Source: Sphingomonas ginkgonis
Lineage (GTDB): Bacteria; Pseudomonadota; Alphaproteobacteria; Sphingomonadales; Sphingomonadaceae
Assembly: GCF_003970925.1 (NCBI RefSeq)
Contig: NZ_RWJF01000001.1
Coordinates: 614,501 to 678,500, forward strand
DNA length: 64,000 nucleotides
Direction: 5' to 3'
Shown here: in pieces, positions 41,702 to 50,518 of the stretch
Layout: each line of letters opens with the position of its first letter
How positions within the stretch are numbered: position 1 is the first letter of the stretch
Notes under the pieces: generated by a model
Databases searched by the model: none
What the model was told of the DNA's origin: nothing
The model's input: only the letters and a program-made list of their open reading frames with translations
Program-made: the position numbers and the translations under genes

Positions 41702-42706
41702 ATGCGCGCTACCGTCGCCGACGATCTCCTTGGTCATTATCGAACCACGGCCCGCCGGCTGCCCTGGCGGGCGCCCCCCGGCGCGCCGCGGCAGGACCCG
41801 TACAAAGTGTGGCTGAGCGAGGTCATGCTCCAGCAGACCACGGTCGCGACCGTCACCCCGCGCTTCGAGCGCTTCGTCGAGCGCTGGCCGACGGTGGAGG
41901 CGCTAGCCGCGGCGCCCGACGAGGACATCCTGCAGGAATGGGCCGGGCTCGGCTACTATGCCCGGGCGCGCAACCTCATCGCCTGCGCCCGCGCGGTCGC
42001 CGCCCGCGGCGGGTTCCCGCGCACCGAGGCCGAGCTGCGGGCGCTGCCGGGACTGGGCCTCTACACCGCCGCGGCGATCGCGGCGATCGCGTTCGGCGAG
42101 CGGGCGGTGGTGGTGGACACCAATGTGGCGCGGGTGGTCGCGCGGCTGTTCGCGCTGCCCGGACCAGCCGAGGGGATCCGCGAAAAGGCGGCGGCGATCA
42201 CGCCCGACGCCGAGCGTGCCGGCGATTTCGCGCAGGCGATGATGGACCTGGGCGCGACCATCTGCCGGCCGCGGGCGCCGCGCTGCGGCGAATGCCCGGT
42301 CAGCGCGCATTGCGTCGCGTTCGCGCTCGGAACGCCGGAGGAGTTCCCCGCCCGAAAGGCCAAGGCGGCGCGCCCTCATCGGCATGGAATCGCCTGGTGG
42401 AGCGAGCGCGACGGCGCGCTATGGCTCGTCCGGCGGCCGCCGACCGGACTGCTCGGTGGCATGGCCGCACTGCCGACCGGCGAATGGACCGACGCGGTGC
42501 CGGATGAGGCGCGGCGGGCGATTGCGGTGGTTCGCCACGGCTTCACCCATTTCTCGCTCGACCTCCACCTGGTCGAGGCGGACGCGCCGGTCGGGGACGG
42601 CTGGTGGCAGCCGCTCGAGCGGATTGACGAGGCGGGCCTGCCGACCCTGTTCGCCGCCTGCGTCGCGGCCGTGCGCTCGGCGGGAGGACTGCTGCGTGCC
42701 GCCTGA
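41702..42706 (+). CDS. mutY: A/G-specific adenine glycosylase MutY
   Basis: 334 aa. The HhH-GPD domain has VMLQQTTVATV, a hairpin LPGLGLYTAAAIAAIAFG and the catalytic Asp in VVVDTNVARV. The 4Fe-4S loop is C-x6-C-x2-C-x5-C in CRPRAPRCGECPVSAHC. The C-terminal NUDIX-like domain (about 225-334) recognises 8-oxo-G opposite adenine. It removes misincorporated A. It overlaps nudC by 11 bp. Confidence 0.95.
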   Translation: MRATVADDLLGHYRTTARRLPWRAPPGAPRQDPYKVWLSEVMLQQTTVATVTPRFERFVERWPTVEALAAAPDEDILQEWAGLGYYARARNLIACARAVAARGGFPRTEAELRALPGLGLYTAAAIAAIAFGERAVVVDTNVARVVARLFALPGPAEGIREKAAAITPDAERAGDFAQAMMDLGATICRPRAPRCGECPVSAHCVAFALGTPEEFPARKAKAARPHRHGIAWWSERDGALWLVRRPPTGLLGGMAALPTGEWTDAVPDEARRAIAVVRHGFTHFSLDLHLVEADAPVGDGWWQPLERIDEAGLPTLFAACVAAVRSAGGLLRAA

Positions 42707-43550
42707 AGCCTTCTTCTCCGGACCGGGGCTCGACCGCGCCGACCAGCTCCGCGGGCAGCCCGAGGCAATCGCCGACCTCGCGCGCCGGCCCAACGCGCGA
42801 GCGCTGCTGTGGGACAATGGTGCGCCGGTCGTCGCTCCCGACGGGAAACTCGCCTGGCAGCCGATCGCCGGGGAGACCCCGCTGTTCCTCGGGTTTGAGG
42901 GAGAGGCGCCGCGCTTCTCCGCGCTGCCCGACGGCGGCGTGCCGGTGAACGCCCGCGCGCACTGGGGCCTGCTGGCGCAGCTCGACGAGGCCGAGGCGCC
43001 GCTGTTCGCCGCGGCGCTCAGCCTCGCCAACTGGCACCGGCGGCACGGCCATTGCTCGGTATGCGGGACCCGCACCGATCCTAACCGTGGCGGCTGGTCG
43101 CGGGCCTGCCCGACCTGCCAGGCCGAACATTACCCGCGCAGCGACCCGGTGGTGATCATGCTGGCGGAGGACGGCGATCGGCTCCTGCTCGGCCGCCAGC
43201 CGACCTATCCGCCCGGCCGATACTCGGCGCTGGCCGGCTTCGTCGAGCCGGGCGAGACGATCGAGGCGGCGGTGACCCGCGAGATCGGCGAGGAAGCCGG
43301 GATCCGGGTGGCCGACGTCCGCTACGTGGCGAGCCAGCCGTGGCCGTTCCCGTCGTCGCTGATGATCGGCTGTACCTCGACCGCTCTGGACACCGAGATC
43401 CGCATCGATACGACGGAACTGGATGACGCGCGCTGGTTCACCCGCGACGAGGTCCGCGCGGCGATGGAGGGGCGCCCGGGTGCGCCGTTCGAGGCGCCGC
43501 CGCGCTTCGCGATCGCCTTCACCCTGCTGAACCATTGGCTGGATGCTTGA
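42696..43550 (+). CDS. nudC: NAD(+) diphosphatase NudC
   Basis: 284 aa Nudix hydrolase that cleaves NADH and removes the NAD cap from RNA. The zinc ribbon is CSVCG plus CPTCQ near 128-146. The Nudix box is GFVEPGETIEAAVTREIGEE, followed after about 16 residues by QPWPFPSSLM, the NADH-pyrophosphatase SQPWPFPxS motif. A GTG start is used with GGAGG 8 bases upstream, overlapping mutY. The N-terminal domain is divergent, as usual. Confidence 0.93.
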   Translation: MPPEAFFSGPGLDRADQLRGQPEAIADLARRPNARALLWDNGAPVVAPDGKLAWQPIAGETPLFLGFEGEAPRFSALPDGGVPVNARAHWGLLAQLDEAEAPLFAAALSLANWHRRHGHCSVCGTRTDPNRGGWSRACPTCQAEHYPRSDPVVIMLAEDGDRLLLGRQPTYPPGRYSALAGFVEPGETIEAAVTREIGEEAGIRVADVRYVASQPWPFPSSLMIGCTSTALDTEIRIDTTELDDARWFTRDEVRAAMEGRPGAPFEAPPRFAIAFTLLNHWLDA

Positions 43551-43613
43551 TGGAGCGCGCGCGCCCCACTAAGAAGCCGCCCAAATCCATCTTGAGCTTT
43601 TCTCGGGGCATCG

Positions 43614-44363
43614 ATGAACGACCGTAACAACACCATCGCGGGCTGGGTCCTGTTCGCGGGAATCGTCGCGCTCGGCGGCTCGATCGCCACCGGGGAATAT
43701 TTCAACCACGAGCGGCCCGAGAAGATGGGCTATCCGATCGAGGGCGTGGTCGAGGAAGGCGCCGGCGCCGCCGCGGCGGAGAAGCCGATCGCCTTCTACC
43801 TGGCGAGCGCGACGGCCGACAAGGGCATGGCCGTGTTCAAGAAGTGCCAGGCCTGCCACAACGCCGACAAGGGCGGCGCCAACGCGCTCGGTCCCAATCT
43901 GTGGGGCGTGCTCGGCGAGCCGGTCGGGCAGGGCAAGGGCTTCGCATTCAGCGACGCGCTGGCCAAGAAGGGCGGCAACTGGAACTTCGACCTGCTGTCG
44001 ACCTGGCTGACCAACCCCAAGGCGTTCGCGCCGGGAACCAAGATGACCTTCGCCGGCCTGTCCAACCCCGAGGACCGCGCCAACGTCATCGCTTACCTCA
44101 ACGCTCAGAGCGATCACCCGCAGCCGATGCCGGCGGTCCCCGCCGACACCGCCGCGGCGGCCCCGGCCGGCACCGGCAACGGCGCCAACCCGCCGAGCGA
44201 CGCCAAGGCCGCGGCCGAGGTCAAGAACGGCGGCGACGCGCAGAAGGCCAAGGACCAGCCGGTGCTGACCGAGCAGCAGGCCGCGTCGGGCCCGAACAAG
44301 AGCATCGCCGGCGAAGCCGCACCCGCGGTCAGCGGCGCCTCGGACCAGCAGAAGAAGAAGTAG
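43614..44363 (+). CDS. Membrane-anchored c-type cytochrome with long low-complexity tail
   Basis: 249 aa. An uncleaved N-terminal anchor (residues 10-27) is followed by a class I cytochrome c domain with CQACH (78-82) and axial Met144 in GTKMTFAG. It resembles CycM-like electron carriers between bc1 complex and terminal oxidase. Residues about 168-249 form an Ala/Gly/Lys-rich tail ending in KKK, without predicted structure. The gene is alone on its strand; a hairpin follows. Confidence 0.9.
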   Translation: MNDRNNTIAGWVLFAGIVALGGSIATGEYFNHERPEKMGYPIEGVVEEGAGAAAAEKPIAFYLASATADKGMAVFKKCQACHNADKGGANALGPNLWGVLGEPVGQGKGFAFSDALAKKGGNWNFDLLSTWLTNPKAFAPGTKMTFAGLSNPEDRANVIAYLNAQSDHPQPMPAVPADTAAAAPAGTGNGANPPSDAKAAAEVKNGGDAQKAKDQPVLTEQQAASGPNKSIAGEAAPAVSGASDQQKKK

Positions 44364-44367
44364 GGCT

Positions 44368-44396
44368 TTCGCCCCTGCGCCGGTCGCAGGGGCGAA
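44368..44396. terminator. Candidate bidirectional hairpin after the cytochrome c gene
   Basis: A perfect 12-bp stem (44368-44379 with 44385-44396, TTCGCCCCTGCG and its complement) and 5-base loop lie between the convergent cytochrome c and LOG genes. No long T-run follows. Confidence 0.6.
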
Positions 44397-44403
44397 CCCG
44401 GGC

Positions 44404-45291
44404 TCAGGCGGCGGCGTCCTTCCGGCGCCGCTCGATCTCCTCATAGTGGCTGCGGACGATGTCCCACGCCTCGTCCGAGCTCTCGCACCAGTGGAACAGG
44501 TCGAGGTCGCGCTCGGACACCACGCCCTCCTCGACCAGCGCGTCGAAGTCGACCACCCGGTTCCAGAACTTCTTGCCGAACAGCAGGATGGGCAGCGGCC
44601 GGACCTTGCCGGTCTGGATCAGCGTCAGCAGCTCGAAGAACTCGTCGAACGTGCCGAACCCGCCCGGGAAGACCGCGACGGCGCGGGCGCGGAGCAGGAA
44701 GTGCATCTTGCGCAGCGCGAAATAGTGGAACTGAAAGCTCAGGCGCGGGGTGACGTACCGGTTGGGGAGCTGCTCGTGCGGGAGCACGATGTTGAGCCCG
44801 ATCGATTCCTGACCCTCGTCGGTGGCACCGCGATTGGCGGCCTCCATGATCGACGGACCGCCGCCCGAGCAGACGACGAAGTGGCGCTTGCCGTCTTCCT
44901 CGATGCCGCTGGCGCTGACCAGCCGGGCGAGGTCGCGCGCGACGTCGTAATAGTGCGCCTTGGCCTTGAGCCGCTCGGCGATGACGCGCTGCTTGTCGGT
45001 CTGGGCGGCGGCGATCAGCGCGTCGGCCTTGCCCGGCTCCGGGATCCGGGCCGAGCCGTAGAAGACGAAGGTGGAGGCGATCCTGGCCTCGTCGAGCAGC
45101 AGCTCGGGCTTGAGCAGCTCGAGCTGGAAGCGGACGGGGCGGAGGTCCTCGCGCAGCAGGAACTCGGCGTCCTGGAAGGCGAGGCGGTAGGCGGGATCCT
45201 CGGTCTGCGGCGAGGAGGGGATGTGGCGGGCGGCTTCGGCGTCGACCTTGGACGACGGGAAAATACGCTTGGGAGGACGGGCTTCAGTCAT
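44404..45291 (-). CDS. LOG family (lysine decarboxylase-like) nucleotide-binding protein
   Basis: 295 aa. The LOG Rossmann-type domain has FVFYGSARIPEP, VCSGGGPSIMEAANRGA and the signature PGGFGTFDEFFE. LOG proteins act as phosphoribohydrolases that release a base from nucleoside monophosphates; the bacterial role outside plant-associated species is unclear. The C-terminal 60 residues carry WNRVVDFDALVEEG. It lies 40 bp after the prephenate dehydrogenase-family gene on the same strand. Confidence 0.9.
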   Translation of the reverse strand: MTEARPPKRIFPSSKVDAEAARHIPSSPQTEDPAYRLAFQDAEFLLREDLRPVRFQLELLKPELLLDEARIASTFVFYGSARIPEPGKADALIAAAQTDKQRVIAERLKAKAHYYDVARDLARLVSASGIEEDGKRHFVVCSGGGPSIMEAANRGATDEGQESIGLNIVLPHEQLPNRYVTPRLSFQFHYFALRKMHFLLRARAVAVFPGGFGTFDEFFELLTLIQTGKVRPLPILLFGKKFWNRVVDFDALVEEGVVSERDLDLFHWCESSDEAWDIVRSHYEEIERRRKDAAA

Positions 45292-45331
45292 AAGGGATGA
45301 GCCGTCTAACGGCTTTCCTGCGAAGGTCCAG

Positions 45332-46243
45332 TCAGCCCTGCTCGTGAGTCCGGCCGAAGTCCGCCGCCGCCGTGTCCTGGCCCATCTCGACGATCCCGCG
45401 GCGGATCGCGCTAGTCCGGGTGAAGAGGTCGAGCAGAGTCTCTCCGTCGTCGTTGCGGATCGCCCGCTGGAGCAGGCTGAGGTCCTCGCCGAAGCGCTGC
45501 AGCGTGTCGAGCACCGCGTCCTTGTTGGCGAGGAAGATGTCGCGCCACATGACCGGGCTGGACGCGGCGATGCGGGTGAAGTCGCGGAAGCCGCCGGCCG
45601 AATATTTGATCACCTCGCCCTCGGTCACTGCCTCGAGATCGGAGGCGGTGCCGACGATGGTGTAGGCGATGAGGTGCGGGACATGGCTGGTGACGGCGAG
45701 GACCAGATCGTGGTGGTGGGCGTCCATCACCTCGACCCGGGCACCCAGCGCCTGCCAGAAGGCGCGCAGCGCGAGGAGGGCGGGGCCGTCGCTGGTCTCG
45801 CCGGGGGTGAGAATGCACCAGCGGCCGCGGAAGAGGCTGGCGAAGCCGGCGTCGGGGCCGCTCTGCTCGGTCCCGGCGACGGGGTGCGCGGGGACGACCC
45901 TGGCCACGGACAGCACCCGCTCGAGCTCGGCGGCGACGCTGGCCTTGGACGAGCCGACGTCGCTGACGATCGCGCCGGGGCGGAGATGGGGCGCGATGCT
46001 CTCGGCCGCCGCGGTCATCGCGCCGACGGGCACGCAGAGGATCACGAGGTTGGCATCCCGGACCGCATCGGCGGCGCTGTCGACCACCGCGACGAGCCCG
46101 AGCTCGGCGGCGCGGCGGCGCACCGCCTCGTCGCTGTCGAATCCGGTCAGCGACGAGCCCGGCAGCGCGGCTCCCGCCGCCCGGGCGATCGAGGAGCCGA
46201 TCAGCCCCAGCCCGATGATCGCGACTGTATTCAGCTCATCCAT
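45332..46243 (-). CDS. Prephenate/arogenate dehydrogenase family protein
   Basis: 303 aa cytosolic dehydrogenase of tyrosine synthesis. The NAD motif GLGLIGSSIA starts near residue 11, and the catalytic His is in VVPAHPVAGTEQSGPDA. The C-terminal dimerisation domain (about 180-290) has DLVLAVTSHVPHLIAYTI and GGFRDFTRIAASSP, typical of TyrC/TyrA. The ATG at 46243 is the start of the conserved N-terminus. Substrate (prephenate or arogenate) is not decided by sequence alone. Confidence 0.92.
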   Translation of the reverse strand: MDELNTVAIIGLGLIGSSIARAAGAALPGSSLTGFDSDEAVRRRAAELGLVAVVDSAADAVRDANLVILCVPVGAMTAAAESIAPHLRPGAIVSDVGSSKASVAAELERVLSVARVVPAHPVAGTEQSGPDAGFASLFRGRWCILTPGETSDGPALLALRAFWQALGARVEVMDAHHHDLVLAVTSHVPHLIAYTIVGTASDLEAVTEGEVIKYSAGGFRDFTRIAASSPVMWRDIFLANKDAVLDTLQRFGEDLSLLQRAIRNDDGETLLDLFTRTSAIRRGIVEMGQDTAAADFGRTHEQG

Positions 46244-46296
46244 GCGCTCGCCCCGATTGGATCCCGTTCCCCGCCAAGACGATCCGGCGACCGAAA

Positions 46297-47640
46297 TCAA
46301 CTCTCCGCGGGACGGGTGCCGCTCCAGTCGAGGCGACGGGTCACGTACATGGTCCCGGCGAGCGCGGCGAGCATCAGCAGCGCGCCGACCAGCAGCGCAT
46401 AGGCCTCGAGGCTCAGGAGCACGTAGATGACCGCGTAGAGGCCGGCGAGGATCAGCCCGACCAGCGCGCCGCGCCGCCAGCTCTTGAGCACCGCGGCGGA
46501 ATAGGCGGTGTTGAGCCCGGTAATCGCCGCGGCGGCGAGGAGATAGGCGGGGGTGAAGCCGATCACCTCGGCGAAGGCGAGCAGGAGCACGAAGAAGAGC
46601 ACCAGCGCCGCCCCAGCGAGCAGATATTCGCCCGGCGCCACCCGCACCCCGCCGACCAGGTCGAACAGGACGTAGGCGAGGAAGGTGAAGCCGATGAACA
46701 GAAAGCCGTACTTGGTCGCGCGGTTGACCTGCGAATAGAGATCGATCGGCTCGATGAGGCCGATCGTCGCCTGGCCGGTTGCCTCGGCGCCAGGCTGCGT
46801 CTCAGGTGACTTGCTCTCGTCGCCCTCGATGAACAGCAGCGACTTGCCGAGCGCGAGATTGCCGATGCGGTAGGCGGCCTGGAAGCCGTTCGGGCCGATC
46901 GTCCGCTCGTCGGGAAGGAAGCCGCCGGTAAAGCTAGGGCTGGGCCAGGGCGAAGCGAACTTCCACGCGGTGTCGCCCGCGCGCGGGGCGATCCCGATCG
47001 AGCCGTTGCCGCGCACCGCGTAGCGGAAGTCGACGGCGAGCCGGCTGGTGTCGCGCCCGGTGAGATCGAGCGGGGCGTAGAAGCCGGCCCCGACCAAGCT
47101 GGTACCGGGCCCGGGGCCGAGCGACAGCGGCCGGCCGTCGAGGCGGATGTCGGGATTGGCGCTCAGCCCGCGCGGGTCGGATACGCCGAAGCGGAGCTCG
47201 GCCCGGCCGAGCTCGAGCGCTCCGGCCGGAACCCCGACCTGCCCGAGGTCGGCCGGCAGGCGGAACTCGGCGCGGCCGCGGGTCAACGCGCGGTAGACAA
47301 CGACGTCGTAGATGGAGCGGGTGCGGCGCTCGGGCTGCACGTCGGTCCTCGCGTCGACCCCGCTCGGCGCGACCACCAGGTGGCGCTCGACGGTGGTCGC
47401 CTGCACGACCGGCTGCCCGTTGGCGGCGGTCGCCTGGGCGGTGACCTTGAAGGGGATGACCAGCTCGGGCCCGCCGAGTATCTGCGGGCCGCCCCAGCCC
47501 TGCGCGATCGAGGAACGCGCCTGTTCCGACTGCGACTGGCGATCATAGACCATCAGCCAGGTGGCGAAGATGCCCCCGGCAAGCAGGATGGCGATCAGCA
47601 GGGCCCGGACGAACTTCGCGCTTGGACTGGGCTCAGACAC
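46297..47640 (-). CDS. creD: Inner membrane protein CreD family
   Basis: 447 aa. One N-terminal helix (12-31), a large periplasmic domain (about 32-310) and five C-terminal helices ending in VIYVLLSLEAYALLVGALL and MYVTRRLDW match CreD. In E. coli CreD belongs to the CreBC regulon and affects colicin tolerance and the envelope. No creBC genes are nearby. It starts 87 bp after the sdhA stop, with a palindrome in between. Confidence 0.9.
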   Translation of the reverse strand: MSEPSPSAKFVRALLIAILLAGGIFATWLMVYDRQSQSEQARSSIAQGWGGPQILGGPELVIPFKVTAQATAANGQPVVQATTVERHLVVAPSGVDARTDVQPERRTRSIYDVVVYRALTRGRAEFRLPADLGQVGVPAGALELGRAELRFGVSDPRGLSANPDIRLDGRPLSLGPGPGTSLVGAGFYAPLDLTGRDTSRLAVDFRYAVRGNGSIGIAPRAGDTAWKFASPWPSPSFTGGFLPDERTIGPNGFQAAYRIGNLALGKSLLFIEGDESKSPETQPGAEATGQATIGLIEPIDLYSQVNRATKYGFLFIGFTFLAYVLFDLVGGVRVAPGEYLLAGAALVLFFVLLLAFAEVIGFTPAYLLAAAAITGLNTAYSAAVLKSWRRGALVGLILAGLYAVIYVLLSLEAYALLVGALLMLAALAGTMYVTRRLDWSGTRPAES

Positions 47641-47673
47641 GCCGACTCTCCTGCAACGAAACTCGGTTCGTCT

Positions 47674-47692
47674 ACAGAATAGAACGTTCTGT
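47674..47692. promoter_or_regulatory. Palindromic candidate operator upstream of creD
   Basis: A perfect 10-bp palindrome AGAACGTTCT (47681-47690) is nested in a second inverted pair, ACAGAA (47674-47679) and TTCTGT (47687-47692). It lies 34-52 bp upstream of the creD ATG, in an AT-rich pocket, and fits a repressor site. The cognate regulator is not in the window. Confidence 0.4.
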
Positions 47693-47727
47693 CGTCAAGT
47701 GAGCGGCGAAACGCGTGCTCCGCGACC

Positions 47728-49527
47728 TCAGTATACCCGCGCCTTGGGCTTGATATAGTCGATGTCGTCGGTGAGCGTGTACTCGTGGACCGGACGGTAA
47801 TCGATCTTGACGTCGAGGTCCTTGCCACCCCAGCCCGGCATCCAGGCGATGGTGTGCTTCATCCAGTTGGCGTCGTCGCGCTTGGGATAGTCCTCGTGCA
47901 TGTGCGCGCCGCGGCTTTCCTTGCGGTTGGCGGCGCAATGCATGGTGACCACCGCCTGGCCGAGCATGTTGTCGAGCTCGAGCGTCTCGACAAGGTCGCT
48001 GTTCCAGATGAGGCTGCGGTCGCTGACCTTCACGTCCTGCATGCGGGCGTAGATGCGATCGATCTTCTCGATGCCCTCGTCGAGCGTCCGCTCGGTCCGG
48101 AACACCGCGCAGTCGGCCTGCATGGTGCGCTGCATCTCGTTGCGGATCTCGGACGTCGGGCTGGCGCCGTCGGCGTTGCGGAAGCGGTCGAGGCGCCCGA
48201 GCGCGAGCTCGGCGCTGTCCTTGGCCAGCTCCTTCTGCTTGGCGTCGGGCTTGCAAACTTCGGCCAGCCGGTGCCCGGCGGCACGGCCGAACACCACGAG
48301 ATCAATCAGGCTGTTGGAGCCAAGCCGGTTGGCGCCGTGGACCGAAACGCAGGCCGCCTCGCCGACCGCGAACAGGCCGGGGACGACGCTGTCGGGCTCG
48401 CCGTCCTTCAGGGTGACCACCTCGCCATGATAGTTGGTCGGGATGCCACCCATGTTGTAGTGGACGGTCGGCACCACCGGGATCGGCTGGCGGGTGAGGT
48501 CGACGCCGGCGAAGATCTTTGCCGTCTCGGTGATCCCCGGCAGCCGCTCGGCCAGGATCTTCGGGTCGATATGGTCGAGGTGAAGGAAGATGTGGTCCTT
48601 GTGCTCGCCCACGCCGCGGCCCTCGCGGATCTCCATCGCCATCGAGCGCGAGACGACGTCGCGGCTGGCGAGGTCCTTGGCGCTCGGCGCGTAGCGCTCC
48701 ATGAAGCGCTCGCCTTCCGAGTTGGTGAGGTAGCCGCCCTCGCCGCGCGCGCCCTCGGTGATCAGCACGCCCGCGCCGTAGATGCCGGTCGGGTGGAACT
48801 GGACGAACTCCATGTCCTGGAGCGGCAGCCCGGCGCGGAGCACCATCGCGTTGCCGTCGCCGGTGCAGGTGTGCGCCGAGGTGGCGGAGAAGTAGCAGCG
48901 CCCGTAGCCGCCGGTCGCCAGCACCACCGCCTGGGAGCGGAAGCGATGGATCGAGCCGTCGTCCATGTTGAGCGCGATGACGCCGCGGCAGGCGCCATCC
49001 TCCATGATGAGGTCGAGAGCGAAATATTCGATGAAGAAGTCGGACGAGTAGCGCAGGCTCTGCTGGTAGAGCGTGTGCAGCATCGCATGGCCGGTGCGGT
49101 CGGCGGCGGCGCAGGTCCGCTGCGCGGCCGGGCCTTCGCCCATGTTCTGGGTCATGCCGCCGAACGCGCGCTGGTAGATCTTGCCCTCGTCGGTGCGGCT
49201 GAACGGCATGCCCGCATGCTCGAGCTCGATGACCGCGGCAGGCGCCTCGCGGCAGAGATACTCGATCGCGTCCTGGTCGCCGAGCCAGTCGGAGCCCTTG
49301 ACGGTGTCGTACATGTGCCAGGTCCAGTGGTCCGGGCCCATGTTGCCGAGGCTGGCGGCGATCCCGCCCTGCGCGGCGACGGTGTGACTGCGGGTCGGGA
49401 AAACCTTGGTGATGCAGGCGGTCTTCAACCCTTTCTCGGCCGCGCCCATGGTCGCTCGGAGGCCGGCGCCGCCGGCGCCGACGACCACGACGTCGTAGCT
49501 GTGGTCGATGATCTGGTAGGCGCTCAC
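47728..49527 (-). CDS. sdhA: Succinate dehydrogenase flavoprotein subunit
   Basis: 599 aa, standard SdhA length. GAGGAG (17-22) binds FAD, which is covalently held by His48 in [10 protein letters not shown]. Substrate residues are in [11 protein letters not shown] and the family's [11 protein letters not shown] near the end. It oxidises succinate to fumarate in the TCA cycle as part of complex II at the inner membrane. It follows sdhD with a 4-bp overlap. No sdhB is found next to it. Confidence 0.96.
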   Translation of the reverse strand: MSAYQIIDHSYDVVVVGAGGAGLRATMGAAEKGLKTACITKVFPTRSHTVAAQGGIAASLGNMGPDHWTWHMYDTVKGSDWLGDQDAIEYLCREAPAAVIELEHAGMPFSRTDEGKIYQRAFGGMTQNMGEGPAAQRTCAAADRTGHAMLHTLYQQSLRYSSDFFIEYFALDLIMEDGACRGVIALNMDDGSIHRFRSQAVVLATGGYGRCYFSATSAHTCTGDGNAMVLRAGLPLQDMEFVQFHPTGIYGAGVLITEGARGEGGYLTNSEGERFMERYAPSAKDLASRDVVSRSMAMEIREGRGVGEHKDHIFLHLDHIDPKILAERLPGITETAKIFAGVDLTRQPIPVVPTVHYNMGGIPTNYHGEVVTLKDGEPDSVVPGLFAVGEAACVSVHGANRLGSNSLIDLVVFGRAAGHRLAEVCKPDAKQKELAKDSAELALGRLDRFRNADGASPTSEIRNEMQRTMQADCAVFRTERTLDEGIEKIDRIYARMQDVKVSDRSLIWNSDLVETLELDNMLGQAVVTMHCAANRKESRGAHMHEDYPKRDDANWMKHTIAWMPGWGGKDLDVKIDYRPVHEYTLTDDIDYIKPKARVY

Positions 49528-49961
49528 TGGGCGGCTCCGAAAACGATCCGGGCGAGGGCGAACAGCGCGGTGGCGCCCAGCGCGACATGGAAGAAGAGGC
49601 TGATGACGGTCCAGAACATCCGGCCGCCCTCGTCGCCCTGGTAGTCGTCGATGACGACCTTGAGGCCCTCGTAGCTATGCTCGAACGCTACGTAGACGAA
49701 CAGCGCCATCGGCACCGCCACCCACGGGCTGCGCAGCCAGTCGACGAAGGTCGCCTGGTCGTAGGCGGGCAGCATCAGCAGCGAAGCGATCAGCCAGAAG
49801 CCGAGCAGCAGCAGCGCGATCGAGGAGACCCGCTCCTTGATCCAGTGCTCGCCGCCGGCGTGCGCCGAGCCGCGCCCGCGCACCGCGCCGAGCGGGCTCT
49901 TTCCGTTCGGGACGACGTTGCGGTCGCGCTGGCCGAGATCCTTGGGGCCGCTGCTGCTCAT
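49524..49961 (-). CDS. sdhD: Succinate dehydrogenase membrane anchor subunit
   Basis: 145 aa with three transmembrane helices ([33 protein letters not shown], and the C-terminal [20 protein letters not shown]). [13 protein letters not shown] carries the heme-ligand His and the conserved Asp-Tyr of SdhD. The N-terminal cytosolic stretch is basic. It overlaps sdhC by ATGA and sdhA by 4 bp, so the three are coupled. Confidence 0.9.
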   Translation of the reverse strand: MSSSGPKDLGQRDRNVVPNGKSPLGAVRGRGSAHAGGEHWIKERVSSIALLLLGFWLIASLLMLPAYDQATFVDWLRSPWVAVPMALFVYVAFEHSYEGLKVVIDDYQGDEGGRMFWTVISLFFHVALGATALFALARIVFGAAQ

Positions 49962-50356
49962 GCGCCCGCTCCGAGCAGGAGATAGCCCCACAGCGCGACG
50001 GTCATCAGCGCCGACACGACCAGCGTCGCCATCGCCATCGCCTTGTTGACCCCGAGCTCGAACCCGGCGCCGGTGTCCATGATGAGGTGGCGGATGCCCG
50101 ACAGCGTGTGCTGGAAGAAGGACCAGGTCAGGCCGATCAGCACCAGCTTGCCCACCGGATGCGCGGCGGCGAACGCGAAGGTGCCGTAGGCATCGCTGCC
50201 GGTGGCCAGCGCCAGCAGCCACCAGGTGAGGAGGATGAGCCCGCCGATCGACAGCGCGACACCGGTCGCGCGATGGAGGATGGAGACCAGCATGTGCGGT
50301 CCCCAGCGCCAGATCGTCAGGTGCGGCGACAAGGGCCGCGCGGTATTGCGTGCCAT
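49958..50356 (-). CDS. sdhC: Succinate dehydrogenase cytochrome b556 subunit
   Basis: 132 aa with three transmembrane helices. RPLSPHLTIWRWGPHMLVSI and LHRATG are the SdhC signature for quinone contact, and FFQHTLSGIRHLIMD contains the heme b ligand His. First gene of the sdhCDA cluster. Its promoter must lie in the 162 bp between it and the divergent chemoreceptor gene. Confidence 0.94.
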   Translation of the reverse strand: MARNTARPLSPHLTIWRWGPHMLVSILHRATGVALSIGGLILLTWWLLALATGSDAYGTFAFAAAHPVGKLVLIGLTWSFFQHTLSGIRHLIMDTGAGFELGVNKAMAMATLVVSALMTVALWGYLLLGAGA

Positions 50357-50448
50357 CGGGTGCTCCGACGTGATGGTTTGGCGAGCCGCTTACGGGGGGA
50401 GCGACCCAGTGGCAAGTTCTGGACCCGCCGACATTTTCGCGCACCCGC

Positions 50449-50464
50449 CTAACCGGCTCTTAAC
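50449..50464. promoter_or_regulatory. CtrA-like box upstream of the chemoreceptor gene
   Basis: CTAA-N7-TTAAC (CTAACCGGCTCTTAAC) differs at one base from the CtrA consensus TTAA-N7-TTAAC. It lies 55 bp before the ATG of a methyl-accepting protein, the kind of gene CtrA controls in alphaproteobacteria. Confidence 0.5.
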
Positions 50465-50518
50465 CACTCCCGGACTAGCGAGGGATCGGGTTCAAAGCGG
50501 AACGGGTTGGGAGTGAAC

